Part shown: positions 1 to 6,804 of the stretch, one piece after another | How positions within the stretch are numbered: position 1 is the first letter of the stretch | How the letters are laid out: the number at the start of each line of letters is the position of its first letter | Assembly: GCA_937996585.1 (NCBI GenBank) | Contig: CALKUW010000267.1 | Location: forward strand, 1 to 13,869 | Source: an uncultured Flavobacteriales bacterium | GTDB lineage: Bacteria; Bacteroidota; Bacteroidia; Flavobacteriales_D; Sanyastnellaceae | DNA: 13,869 bases | Direction: 5' to 3' | Position numbers and translations under genes: made by a program | Notes under the pieces: model-generated | Databases searched by the model: none | What the model saw: only the letters and a program-made list of their open reading frames with translations | Told to the model about the DNA's origin: nothing

Positions 1-3000
1 AGAATGCCACGGTATTCGGACCATCTGCAATACCAGTGGTGGTCAGGATGCCGGCAGTGGTTTCGAGGGTTTGGGTCAATTCCAACATGGTCAGGGAGAG
101 CGTCCCGTACATTCTCTGTGTACCGTCATAGTGGTTGCCACGAATCTGGAAGCCCCATGTTTCTCCAGCATCCAGCTCAAGGGTCAAGGTGTCTTGAATC
201 AGGGCCGTGGTGGTGGTGTAATGCAGGTTCTCGGTGGAGGTTCCACTTTCCGTTTCCACAATGAGGTCCAACCATGCCTGATCCTGATGCCATCCGTGAT
301 GATGGGTATAGGCGTAGGCGATTTTCAGGGTGCTGCTGTGCTCGGCGGCTTGGGTCCATCTCCAACTGTTCAAGGCAAATCCCCCACCATTTCTCATGAA
401 GTAGTGGAAATCGACCTGGTTTCCATTCAGGCTGTCAGCTGCCATGACGGAGTTGCCATTGTGCAGGTGGATGTTGTCATATCCATTGTCGTCCAGATCC
501 CCGTAGTTACTGGGGCTTCCGGGGATCCATTCTTGTTGCCATTCATCGGCTGCCGCAGGGTGCTGGTCCATGTGGATCTGCAACGTGTCCTGTGGTTCGG
601 CCGCCGAGATGGTGGCGTCAAACATTGTATTGAAGCCAATGTCCTCTGCCGGGAGTTCGATGTTTGCCCCTTCCAGCCCCAAGGTGAATGAGGGTGAGGC
701 AGTGTCGGCTTCGCCTTCATCGACCTGGATGTCGTAATGAAAAGGCAACCCCAGCATGTCAATTTCACCTTGAATCTCTACGGTTTCACAAGACAGGCCG
801 TCATGGGTAAGGGTGACCTCAATCGGGTCGTTGACAGGGAGGATTTCCACCATCACTTCAATGGTGTTTGATTCTCCGTGCCGGTCTGGAATCTCGATGA
901 TCAGGGAAGTGATGTCGTTGAAGTCGGCTTCACCCAAGATCAAGAAATACAGGGTTTGACTGAGGTGTGAACCCGTATGGGGATCCTGATTGTAAACGTA
1001 TGAGGTGACATCGTTTTCGAGGGTCAGTCCCTGTCCTGAAACGGTTATGGGCAGAGTAGAATTAGGATCATCCGGATACAGGGAAAAACCGTCTTTGTCC
1101 GTGATGTCTATCCAGAAGGAGGCAGGAGCTCCATCTTCGAGAATCAGGTGATTTTCCGCGGCCCCCCAAGAGGTGAAGTCCGGATAAATTATCACTGGGC
1201 TGTAATCCGCTCCGGCATTCACGAAGCCAAAGTGATATCCCGATTCCGGCATGTCCAAACCCTTGGAAATTTCGATGTAGACATCGGCGGCGTCCTCTAC
1301 AGGGTTGAATTCAATGATGTTGCTCCAAGTGGTGCTGAATCCCTGGTCGTCCACAAATTCAATGCTGAATTCAGGATTCATCATGGGATCCAACGGGGCA
1401 GAGAAATCCTGTGGTGGCGTGCACTCGCACGATGCGGTGACGGTGCCGTCACCATTGTCTGTGACAGTGAGCGGGCCGCACTCTCCCCCCATGTTCGCCA
1501 AATCGGAGAAATCCAAGTAGGCTTCCTTGTTGCTCACGCCATCCACGTCACTGATGCTCAATGACAGCTGGAAGGATTCGTCTTCGTTGACGAAAGCATC
1601 ATGCAATTCTTCGAAGGATGTCGGCCCATCGTCCACCGCAATTTTCTCGATGGGGAAGATGAATTCCATCTCACCACCGAGGGGGTCGGTGCCTTTCACG
1701 ACGAAACCATCGAAGAGGTCGGTCGTGTAGGTGTTGGAGTAATGGATTCTTTGGACGTCATTTTGAGTGAGTCCCGCCATGACGATGTCGGCGGAGGACG
1801 CTGTAATCGAGGATGCTGTGCTCAAGTTTGTCCATGTCGCGCTCCAAACGCCCTCACCGGACAATGAAGGTGCTGAAACGTTGTCTTCATAAGATTGAAG
1901 ACCGGGTTCACTCCAGCTGGAAGGCCAGACTGCAGGAGTCCCTTCAGCATCGAGACAGAAAGTAAACTGAAGGTCTACATCATAATTGACCGTTGCAGAT
2001 GTTGTCCAACCGTTCATGATCTGGATGGACCAAGTTCCATTGCCTTCCAATCCGTAGTGGCTGAAGTCATAGCTGCCGTTGTAGGTGCCCGTTGTTGGTG
2101 AATTCCAAGACTGATTCGGTGAGCTCCATGTGAAATTTCCCAATTCATTGCAGCCAGAGGACGCTGGAACATCGTAGCCGCCAAATTGATGGCAAGAGCC
2201 GTTCGGCGCTGTAACCATAACAATCATGTCCGAAGGCCAGCTGTAGCCTGTTGCAGTCCAATTCGATACGGCTTCCAAACCCATGAGTTTACCCACGCCG
2301 GTGAATGTGGTGGGGGCACTGGATTGTTGAGCGCCGAGCAGGGTCTGGAAAGTCACCGCTTGATTGAGGCAACATTCCGCCTCGAGGATGACCTCACAGG
2401 AGCCGTCATCCACTACCGCCTGGGCATTGTAATTGGGGGCATCGGGGTTGGTGCAGCCCATCGGGGCGAGGCAACGGATGGAGCATCCTCGGTTGCCCCC
2501 CCAGGAAGAGGCGTAATAGAGGTCAAGGCTCTGACCATAACTGTTGAATTGAGCTATGTATCCATTCGACGTCCAGTGCGCACCGCTGTATCCCACGGTG
2601 TTGTCCGTACCATCGCTTTCCTTGAATGCACCAGGTCTGATATTGAGACCACTGGTGTTCGTGCCCGGATTGCTCAGCCAGAGGTCCACGGATTTCATCC
2701 CGGTGATGTTGTCGATGTCAAATCCGAGGTCAGTGCCTCCAGAGGTCAGGGCCATGTTTCGCCAATCGTCTGTGGTTCCGACACCCCATCCACTCGGGCA
2801 CAGGCCGCGGGCATCCGTCACGGCCATATAGTTGTATTGATGACCATATGTGGCGGACTCGGTTCCTGGGCGCACGTGAACAGCGCCTTCGGTGGTGGAG
2901 CTCCATGAGGCAACGGGCAGACCCGTTTGAATGGGGTCGCCATTCAGATAGTACATGGTGTTCAGATTCTCCGCGAAGACACAGTCCGTTCCCGATGACA

Positions 3001-5746
3001 CTGTTGCATAGTTGTACCCATTGTAGGTGAAAGGGGTGCCGCAACTGAAGATGGTGTCACAAGTCCCATCCCCATTGATGTCCGGACATCCATTGCTATA
3101 TGTTGGGAAGGTGTTTCCGATGACGCAGGATCCGTCATCCACCACTGCCCACGGTTCGAAATTGCAGGCTTCCGGATGGGTGCATCCGGATTGGGAAAGG
3201 CTCCAGCTGGTGCCATCCGGGGCCTGAATGTCAAGTTGAAGGTGAGCGGGAAGAGCGCCGGAAACACCATCAAGTCCCAGCAGAACTGAATCGAGATTGC
3301 CCTGGGCGAAGAATTGTTGGGTCTGAGATTCGCCGGGCGCCAGTTCCAGAGCAAATGTGATCGGTGATAGGCTGCCTTGTTCGAGGGTCTCCAGCGTGAT
3401 GTGGGCATTGTTTTCAGGGGCGGTGACGTCCCACAGGATGGCGCCATCGGGATCAAATGCTTCGATGTCGACATGGAAGCCTTCGGCATGTTCACTGAAT
3501 CGGGCGGGAGGCACATGGTACATGGATTCACCTGCCACCAGTGAAGACTGACTGCTTTCGGGATCCTCGTCATTCTGAATGATGTCCGCAGACATTGCAT
3601 CCTCTGTGCCCTCGACAGAAATGGGCAGGATGAGATTGAAGGTGTCTACAGCTGAATAGATGGCCAGTTTCATTGTGTCCGGCCCAAAGAAGTTTTGGTT
3701 TCCTACATATAGATATTCATTAATGTTGGTGTAGTGTGCGAAACCGTAGGTGGGTGTCTCAATGATGTTGGAAACAAACCAAATATCAGGATTCGACAAT
3801 GTCAACAGCATGGTGTGGCTGTTGTCCTCCGTGAGCATGGCGGTTTCCGTCACCACCGAGTCAAGGAATGTGTTGTTGCTGATATAGATGGACTCAAGTT
3901 CGGTGTTGTTCCATTGAACCGATAGGATGGCATTGGCGAGAATGGCACAGGTGCCATCGTCGGTATTGGCGGACGGATTGAACTCGAGGTATTCAGAATC
4001 CGTGCATCCTTCGACCACCAGCATGGAGCAGCTGCCGTCATCGATGTTGGCCGATGATTCGAATTCCAAATATGCCGGATTGGTACAGCCCATTGTTGGG
4101 CTGTGGTCCACATTTCTGACGCAACGGACTCCGAAGCCGAAACGCGGTGCTGCGGTAAATCGGTCGATACCGGTAATGTCGCCTCTGAAATTCCGCATCC
4201 AAGGATTGGTGCTGCCCATTGTGGATGACCAGAAATTGCCGCGCAAACCCAAGTAGTTGAAACCTCCAGCGGCTGTGCGTACTCCGGTGGGGGGGGCCGC
4301 AAAACCGAAATTGTCCGTTCCATTTCCCCCATTGGACCATCCGCTGGCAGATTTCAGGGCAGTGCCTTCATTGCCCGCGTAGCCTTGCGCTGCGATATGA
4401 TTCTCAAGGGTTGTCCATTCGGCATCCGATGGCACGTGCCAGCCCGAAGGGCACAACTCGTTGTTGCTGCTGACGGCATACCAATTGTACAAATGACCAT
4501 AGATGGCTGAGTTGGCCTCGTTGTTTCCATGGCTGCAGCGTCCTGGTGATGTCAGTGCGCCCCATTCTGTACTCGAAGTGATTTCGGGCACTTCAACGCC
4601 ATTGCGGTAATGAGAGGCTTGCAGGTTTTCCGCAAACCAGCATTGATCTCCGATGGTCACCACCGAGTAATTGTGACCATCGATGCTGGCCAGATCCACA
4701 TCAGAACATCCCAAGAGGGTAATACAGCTGCCGTCATCTATCGTGGCCGAAGGGTCGTATTCCAAATAGGCAGGGTCTGTGCAACCCGAGTTACAGCTTA
4801 CGGTTGCACTGACATTGTTTTGGAGGGTGCGCCAATAGTCGGGGTAGAAATAGTTGGCGTGATAGGAGGCAAAGGAGCTCGGGGTGTTCGCGATCACATC
4901 GAGGATGGAAGTCATGTCTCCGCACAGTGCATCCTGTCCATCGTTGTTGTCGAACTCGATCTTGAATATTTCTTGGGAATCATGGTGGAAGGTGATGCTG
5001 GTCCCGGATGAATAGAAATCCACCACCCACCCCAAGCCCGGGTCATACCAGGCCATGACTTCGGTACCGTAGGTGCGGACCTCTATTCTATTGTAGACGC
5101 CGCTTTGTGTGTACCCGCTGGTGAAGTCAGCGGTGTAGGGTGTAGGATTGCCGGTGGTCCATTCAGTTACGAATGCGCCATATGCGTCAGGGAAATAATC
5201 ATCGGAGTATTGGTAGTCGAGGAAATAGTCGTTGAGTTCGGGCTGCGATGAAAAGGTCAGGATGTCTCCTTCGACGACTCCTGCTGGTGGGGCAAGCGTA
5301 CTCCAGATCTGCGACTCCACTGTGAGCATTGGATTGTTGCAATCCAAGGAGAGGGGAGGCGGTGCTGGATACAGGCATGATTCAAATCCACTGATGAGAC
5401 TGGGATTGATTGTGGCGGTGGGGTCGTAGTTGCATGCGCTCGGGTCGTCGCATCCGTAGCAGTCGAAGGTGCAGGATTCGTCTTCAATGGTTGCTGAGGG
5501 GTCATAGTTGCAGGCGTCGACATAGGTGCAACCGGAAATTTCTTCCATTGCACTCTTGGACTTCGTGTTCCCGTTTCGATTGCTCTCGGATTCAGAGGCT
5601 GCCTTTGAGTTGAAGTCTTCCATGTTGGAAGCATTCGATTCAGCAAGGCTCGGAAATGTTCCGGACAGAAGAAGCAGGGCGAAGGCGAAGGAGCGTTTGG
5701 GATGAAAATCCCAGGGGCCGGAACAGGGCAAGATTGACTGCAACAT
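1..5746 (-). CDS. Giant modular secreted surface protein with Cys repeats and two FISUMP domains (3' end outside window)
   Basis: An uninterrupted frame of 1915 codons starts at ATG 5746 and leaves the window without a stop. The start is supported by AGGA four bases upstream (5751-5754), an in-frame stop just above it, and a signal peptide: KR at 18-19, hydrophobic core SFAFALLLL, likely cleavage after SLA near residue 35. A Ser/Asn-rich linker follows. Order seen: Cys repeats 1-2 (72-124); unassigned beta-rich part; repeat 3 (321-341); FISUMP 1 (about 355-545); repeats 4-5 (553-600); beta-rich part; repeat 6 (854-874); a CPDINGDGTCD calcium-loop-like segment; FISUMP 2 (about 904-1095); repeat 7 (1097-1117); a P-domain-like sandwich (about 1118-1264, GNGTWSIQIMNGW); then cadherin/Ig-like domains (NEDESFQLSLSISDVDG, PVNDP). 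Inference: an exported adhesin or matrix protein. A type IX secretion C-terminal domain would lie beyond the left edge and cannot be checked. No enzyme site is seen. Confidence 0.9.
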   Translation of the reverse strand, partial: MLQSILPCSGPWDFHPKRSFAFALLLLSGTFPSLAESNASNMEDFNSKAASESESNRNGNTKSKSAMEEISGCTYVDACNYDPSATIEDESCTFDCYGCDDPSACNYDPTATINPSLISGFESCLYPAPPPLSLDCNNPMLTVESQIWSTLAPPAGVVEGDILTFSSQPELNDYFLDYQYSDDYFPDAYGAFVTEWTTGNPTPYTADFTSGYTQSGVYNRIEVRTYGTEVMAWYDPGLGWVVDFYSSGTSITFHHDSQEIFKIEFDNNDGQDALCGDMTSILDVIANTPSSFASYHANYFYPDYWRTLQNNVSATVSCNSGCTDPAYLEYDPSATIDDGSCITLLGCSDVDLASIDGHNYSVVTIGDQCWFAENLQASHYRNGVEVPEITSSTEWGALTSPGRCSHGNNEANSAIYGHLYNWYAVSSNNELCPSGWHVPSDAEWTTLENHIAAQGYAGNEGTALKSASGWSNGGNGTDNFGFAAPPTGVRTAAGGFNYLGLRGNFWSSTMGSTNPWMRNFRGDITGIDRFTAAPRFGFGVRCVRNVDHSPTMGCTNPAYLEFESSANIDDGSCSMLVVEGCTDSEYLEFNPSANTDDGTCAILANAILSVQWNNTELESIYISNNTFLDSVVTETAMLTEDNSHTMLLTLSNPDIWFVSNIIETPTYGFAHYTNINEYLYVGNQNFFGPDTMKLAIYSAVDTFNLILPISVEGTEDAMSADIIQNDEDPESSQSSLVAGESMYHVPPARFSEHAEGFHVDIEAFDPDGAILWDVTAPENNAHITLETLEQGSLSPITFALELAPGESQTQQFFAQGNLDSVLLGLDGVSGALPAHLQLDIQAPDGTSWSLSQSGCTHPEACNFEPWAVVDDGSCVIGNTFPTYSNGCPDINGDGTCDTIFSCGTPFTYNGYNYATVSSGTDCVFAENLNTMYYLNGDPIQTGLPVASWSSTTEGAVHVRPGTESATYGHQYNYMAVTDARGLCPSGWGVGTTDDWRNMALTSGGTDLGFDIDNITGMKSVDLWLSNPGTNTSGLNIRPGAFKESDGTDNTVGYSGAHWTSNGYIAQFNSYGQSLDLYYASSWGGNRGCSIRCLAPMGCTNPDAPNYNAQAVVDDGSCEVILEAECCLNQAVTFQTLLGAQQSSAPTTFTGVGKLMGLEAVSNWTATGYSWPSDMIVMVTAPNGSCHQFGGYDVPASSGCNELGNFTWSSPNQSWNSPTTGTYNGSYDFSHYGLEGNGTWSIQIMNGWTTSATVNYDVDLQFTFCLDAEGTPAVWPSSWSEPGLQSYEDNVSAPSLSGEGVWSATWTNLSTASSITASSADIVMAGLTQNDVQRIHYSNTYTTDLFDGFVVKGTDPLGGEMEFIFPIEKIAVDDGPTSFEELHDAFVNEDESFQLSLSISDVDGVSNKEAYLDFSDLANMGGECGPLTVTDNGDGTVTASCECTPPQDFSAPLDPMMNPEFSIEFVDDQGFSTTWSNIIEFNPVEDAADVYIEISKGLDMPESGYHFGFVNAGADYSPVIIYPDFTSWGAAENHLILEDGAPASFWIDITDKDGFSLYPDDPNSTLPITVSGQGLTLENDVTSYVYNQDPHTGSHLSQTLYFLILGEADFNDITSLIIEIPDRHGESNTIEVMVEILPVNDPIEVTLTHDGLSCETVEIQGEIDMLGLPFHYDIQVDEGEADTASPSFTLGLEGANIELPAEDIGFNTMFDATISAAEPQDTLQIHMDQHPAAADEWQQEWIPGSPSNYGDLDDNGYDNIHLHNGNSVMAADSLNGNQVDFHYFMRNGGGFALNSWRWTQAAEHSSTLKIAYAYTHHHGWHQDQAWLDLIVETESGTSTENLHYTTTTALIQDTLTLELDAGETWGFQIRGNHYDGTQRMYGTLSLTMLELTQTLETTAGILTTTGIADGPNTVAF
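2396..2458 (-). repeat. Cys-bounded repeat 7
   Basis: A 21-residue unit begins GCTNPDAPNYNAQAVV and ends DDGSC. It is the last copy in the visible part of the protein. The sequence after it changes to a P-domain-like sandwich and cadherin/Ig-like modules without further copies. Confidence 0.85.
2462..3036 (-). other. FISUMP domain 2, strongly diverged
   Basis: The order of motifs matches domain 1: YATVSSGTDCVFAENLN, YGHQYNYMAV, LCPSGWGVGTTDDW, MKS, GAHWTSN and GCSIRCLAP. Many consensus positions have changed: CVFAENL for CWFAENL, HWTSN for FWSS, and no clear NFGFAAPP segment. It is bracketed by repeats 6 and 7 just as domain 1 is bracketed by repeats 3 and 4, so the repeat-FISUMP-repeat block was probably duplicated long ago. 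Confidence 0.75.
3125..3187 (-). repeat. Cys-bounded repeat 6
   Basis: A 21-residue unit begins GCTHPEACNFEPWAVV and ends DDGSC. It is followed by a second Cys-rich segment, CPDINGDGTCD, whose D-x-N-x-D-G spacing resembles a calcium-binding loop, and then by FISUMP domain 2. Confidence 0.85.
3947..4090 (-). repeat. Cys-bounded repeats 4 and 5 in tandem
   Basis: Repeat 4 (4028-4090) begins GCTNPAYLEFESSANI and ends DDGSC. Repeat 5 (3947-4009) begins GCTDSEYLEFNPSANT and ends DDGTC. Six residues (SMLVVE) separate them. They resemble each other (YLEF core, SAN) more than the outer repeats, which suggests a local duplication. Confidence 0.85.
4112..4680 (-). other. FISUMP domain 1 (Fib_succ_major type) within the surface protein
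   Basis: About 190 residues show the family hallmarks in order: VTIGDQCWFAENL, YGHLYNWYAV, LCPSGWHVPSDAEW, TALKS, NFGFAAPPTG, FWSS and RFGFGVRC. This is the 'major paralogous domain' described from Fibrobacter succinogenes and common in Bacteroidota surface proteins. Its role is unknown, but the fold appears related to C-type-lectin-like or sulfatase-modifying-factor-like modules. Family assignment rests on recognising these motifs by eye. Confidence 0.85.
4724..4786 (-). repeat. Cys-bounded repeat 3
   Basis: A 21-residue unit begins GCTDPAYLEYDPSATI and ends DDGSC. It lies directly before the first FISUMP domain. Its core uses YLEY in place of the ACNY seen in repeats 1, 2 and 6. Confidence 0.85.
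5375..5533 (-). repeat. Cys-bounded repeats 1 and 2 of the surface protein
   Basis: Repeat 1 (5471-5533) is a 21-residue unit opening with GCT and reading ACNYDPSATIEDESC at its end. Repeat 2 (5375-5455) opens GCDDPSACNYDPTATI, then carries a six-residue insertion that replaces the usual DDGSC turn before closing on ESC. A short FDCY linker joins them. The pattern, with two bounding cysteines, an aromatic N-Y-x-P-x-A core and an acidic turn, is common in Bacteroidota secreted proteins. Its function is not established to my knowledge; it may be a disulfide-closed linker. Confidence 0.85.
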
Positions 5747-5765
5747 GTGATCCTGGTTAAGGGAC

Positions 5766-5783
5766 CTAAAAGGTCACCTTTAG
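5766..5783. promoter_or_regulatory. Palindrome upstream of the giant surface-protein gene
   Basis: The 13-base core AAAGGTCACCTTT (5769-5781) is a perfect inverted repeat around one central C. With a one-base bulge it extends to CTAAAAGGTCACCTTTAG. It lies 23-35 bases before the ATG at 5746. It could be an operator or a 5'-leader hairpin, but no regulator is encoded nearby, so its role is conjecture. Confidence 0.3.
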
Positions 5784-6223
5784 AAGTAGTGTGTCGACAA
5801 CTGCTTGAAATCCTTTTGTGTAGGGTGTTGATTATCAAGAAAATCCCTGCTGGTCTTTTGATTTACGCTGTTGGTTTTTTTTTATAGACTTTACAGTTCC
5901 GAAATGAAAAAAGGCTGAGCTACTATTATATGAATCGGGTCCCGAGGATGTAACAATTAGAATGGATGTTGCACCTTGTTTTGTTCCTCTGGGCTGGAGT
6001 TCGGGGAGGGCGTTGAGGACGGGTTTCGTCGAGGTCAAATGGAAGCATGCCCGAAGTGATGAAATGGTCAAAGGGCGATGTGCTTCTGTCCAGCGAAACC
6101 CTGTCTCGTAATAAGTGAAGGACTCAACATGCCCTCGGCGGAGCAGGCGGGTCGGGAGACGGGGTCTCGGGCCATGGCGCGAGCTTTTGGGTTCTCTTTC
6201 CAGAGAGACTGGCTCTGAATCTG
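5784..6223. other. Gene-free intergenic stretch upstream of ndk
   Basis: Most of the 520-base gap 5747-6266 holds no convincing gene. The part near 5855-5940 is AT-rich and has a run of nine T (5875-5883). A TTGATTATCAA palindrome sits at 5828-5838. From about 6120 the sequence becomes GC-rich, with two small hairpins (GAGAC-GGG-GTCTC at 6156-6168; TCTCT-TTCC-AGAGA at 6193-6206). Short minus-strand frames here look like chance. A minus-strand TATAAT occurs near 5925, but its nearest TTGTTA is about 20 bases away and this is not the Bacteroidota promoter type. The promoter of the surface-protein gene was not identified. Confidence 0.6.
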
Positions 6224-6231
6224 TACTTTTG
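6224..6231 (+). promoter_or_regulatory. Bacteroidota-type -7 promoter element for ndk
   Basis: TACTTTTG matches the TAnnTTTG consensus of the Bacteroidota primary sigma factor exactly. It sits 35 bases before the ndk ATG at 6267. No good -33 TTTG is found at the usual 19-21 base spacing: the nearest, at 6186-6189, is too far. The call therefore rests on the -7 element and its location. Confidence 0.55.
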
Positions 6232-6266
6232 CGGCGCGAAAGCGCACACCCTCAATATCAAAGAGC

Positions 6267-6686
6267 ATGGCCACCAACCGCACGTTCACCATGATCAAGC
6301 CCGACGCTACAGGCGCCGGCAATACCGGAAAGATCATCGACCGCATCATCGGAGCGGGTTTCACCATCAGGGCAATGAAATGGACCCGTCTTTCTCTCGC
6401 TGATGCCGAGGCATTCTACGCCGTGCACAGCGAGCGTCCCTTCTTCGGCGAGCTCACCGAGTACATGAGCAGCGGCCCCATTGTCGCCGCCATCCTCGAG
6501 AAGGACAACGCCGTGGCCGATTTCCGCACCCTGATTGGAGCCACCAACCCGGCTGAGGCCGCGCCGGGCACCATCCGTGCCGATTTCGCCGAAAGCATCG
6601 CCGCCAATGCCGTCCACGGCAGCGACAGCGATGAGAACGCCGCCATCGAGGGCAGCTTCTACTTCAGCGAGCGCGAGCTCGCCTGA
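6267..6686 (+). CDS. ndk: Nucleoside diphosphate kinase
   Basis: This 139-residue protein is a full-length nucleoside diphosphate kinase. The enzyme moves the gamma phosphate from ATP to other nucleoside diphosphates through a phosphohistidine, balancing the cytosolic NTP and dNTP pools. Family features are all visible: K11 in FTMIKPDA, Y51 and ERPFF (56-60), R87, the GATNPAEAAPGTIR segment (91-104), and NAVHGSDS with active-site H117. The C-terminal SDENAAIEGSFYFSE is typical of Bacteroidota homologues. The length equals the usual 135-155 residues. ATG 6267 fits the family start; no clear Shine-Dalgarno is present, as expected for this phylum. It is followed by icd on the same strand, but a hairpin and a promoter-like element in the 118-base gap suggest separate transcription. 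Confidence 0.98.
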   Translation: MATNRTFTMIKPDATGAGNTGKIIDRIIGAGFTIRAMKWTRLSLADAEAFYAVHSERPFFGELTEYMSSGPIVAAILEKDNAVADFRTLIGATNPAEAAPGTIRADFAESIAANAVHGSDSDENAAIEGSFYFSERELA

Positions 6687-6706
6687 TTCGGCTCTGTTCT
6701 ACTTCC

Positions 6707-6728
6707 CGTGTCTTTAGGACACGATTTG
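6707..6728 (+). terminator. Possible weak terminator after ndk
   Basis: CGTGTC-TTTAG-GACACG (6707-6723) is a perfect 6-bp stem followed only by ATTTG. It begins 20 bases after the ndk stop. The missing U-run makes it a weak terminator at best. Its 3' edge touches the putative -33 element of icd. Confidence 0.35.
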
Positions 6729-6757
6729 ACCGACCCCTGCGGCCGGCAGTACTTTCG
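6725..6757 (+). promoter_or_regulatory. Candidate Bacteroidota promoter for icd (-33 and -7)
   Basis: TTTG at 6725-6728 is followed after 21 bases by TACTTTCG at 6750-6757, one mismatch from TAnnTTTG. The spacing agrees with the Bacteroidota -33/-7 arrangement. It lies 47 bases before the icd ATG at 6805. The resemblance to the ndk element (TACTTTTGCG against TACTTTCGCG) strengthens both calls. Confidence 0.5.
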
Positions 6758-6804
6758 CGCCCCGTCCCGCCGACACCGGCGGAGGGTTCAACACCGCATT
6801 GACC

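Noticed and set aside
71..691. Plus-strand frame of 206 codons and similar ones across 1-5700
   Set aside because: They are complements of the continuous surface-protein frame, with no start signals or domains.
2396..5533. Possible CRISPR array or DNA-level tandem repeat from the regularly recurring 63-base units
   Set aside because: The units are similar at protein level only, unevenly spaced, and differ in DNA sequence; they are coding repeats.
5910..5965. Sigma70-like TTGTTA...TATAAT on the minus strand
   Set aside because: Spacing is about 20 bases and Bacteroidota primary promoters use TTTG/TAnnTTTG; an AT-rich patch gives such matches by chance.
5835..6367. Two short minus-strand frames (78 and 99 codons) in and beyond the intergenic gap
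   Set aside because: No family resemblance, unusual composition, no promoter or ribosome site; the second overlaps the start of ndk antisense.
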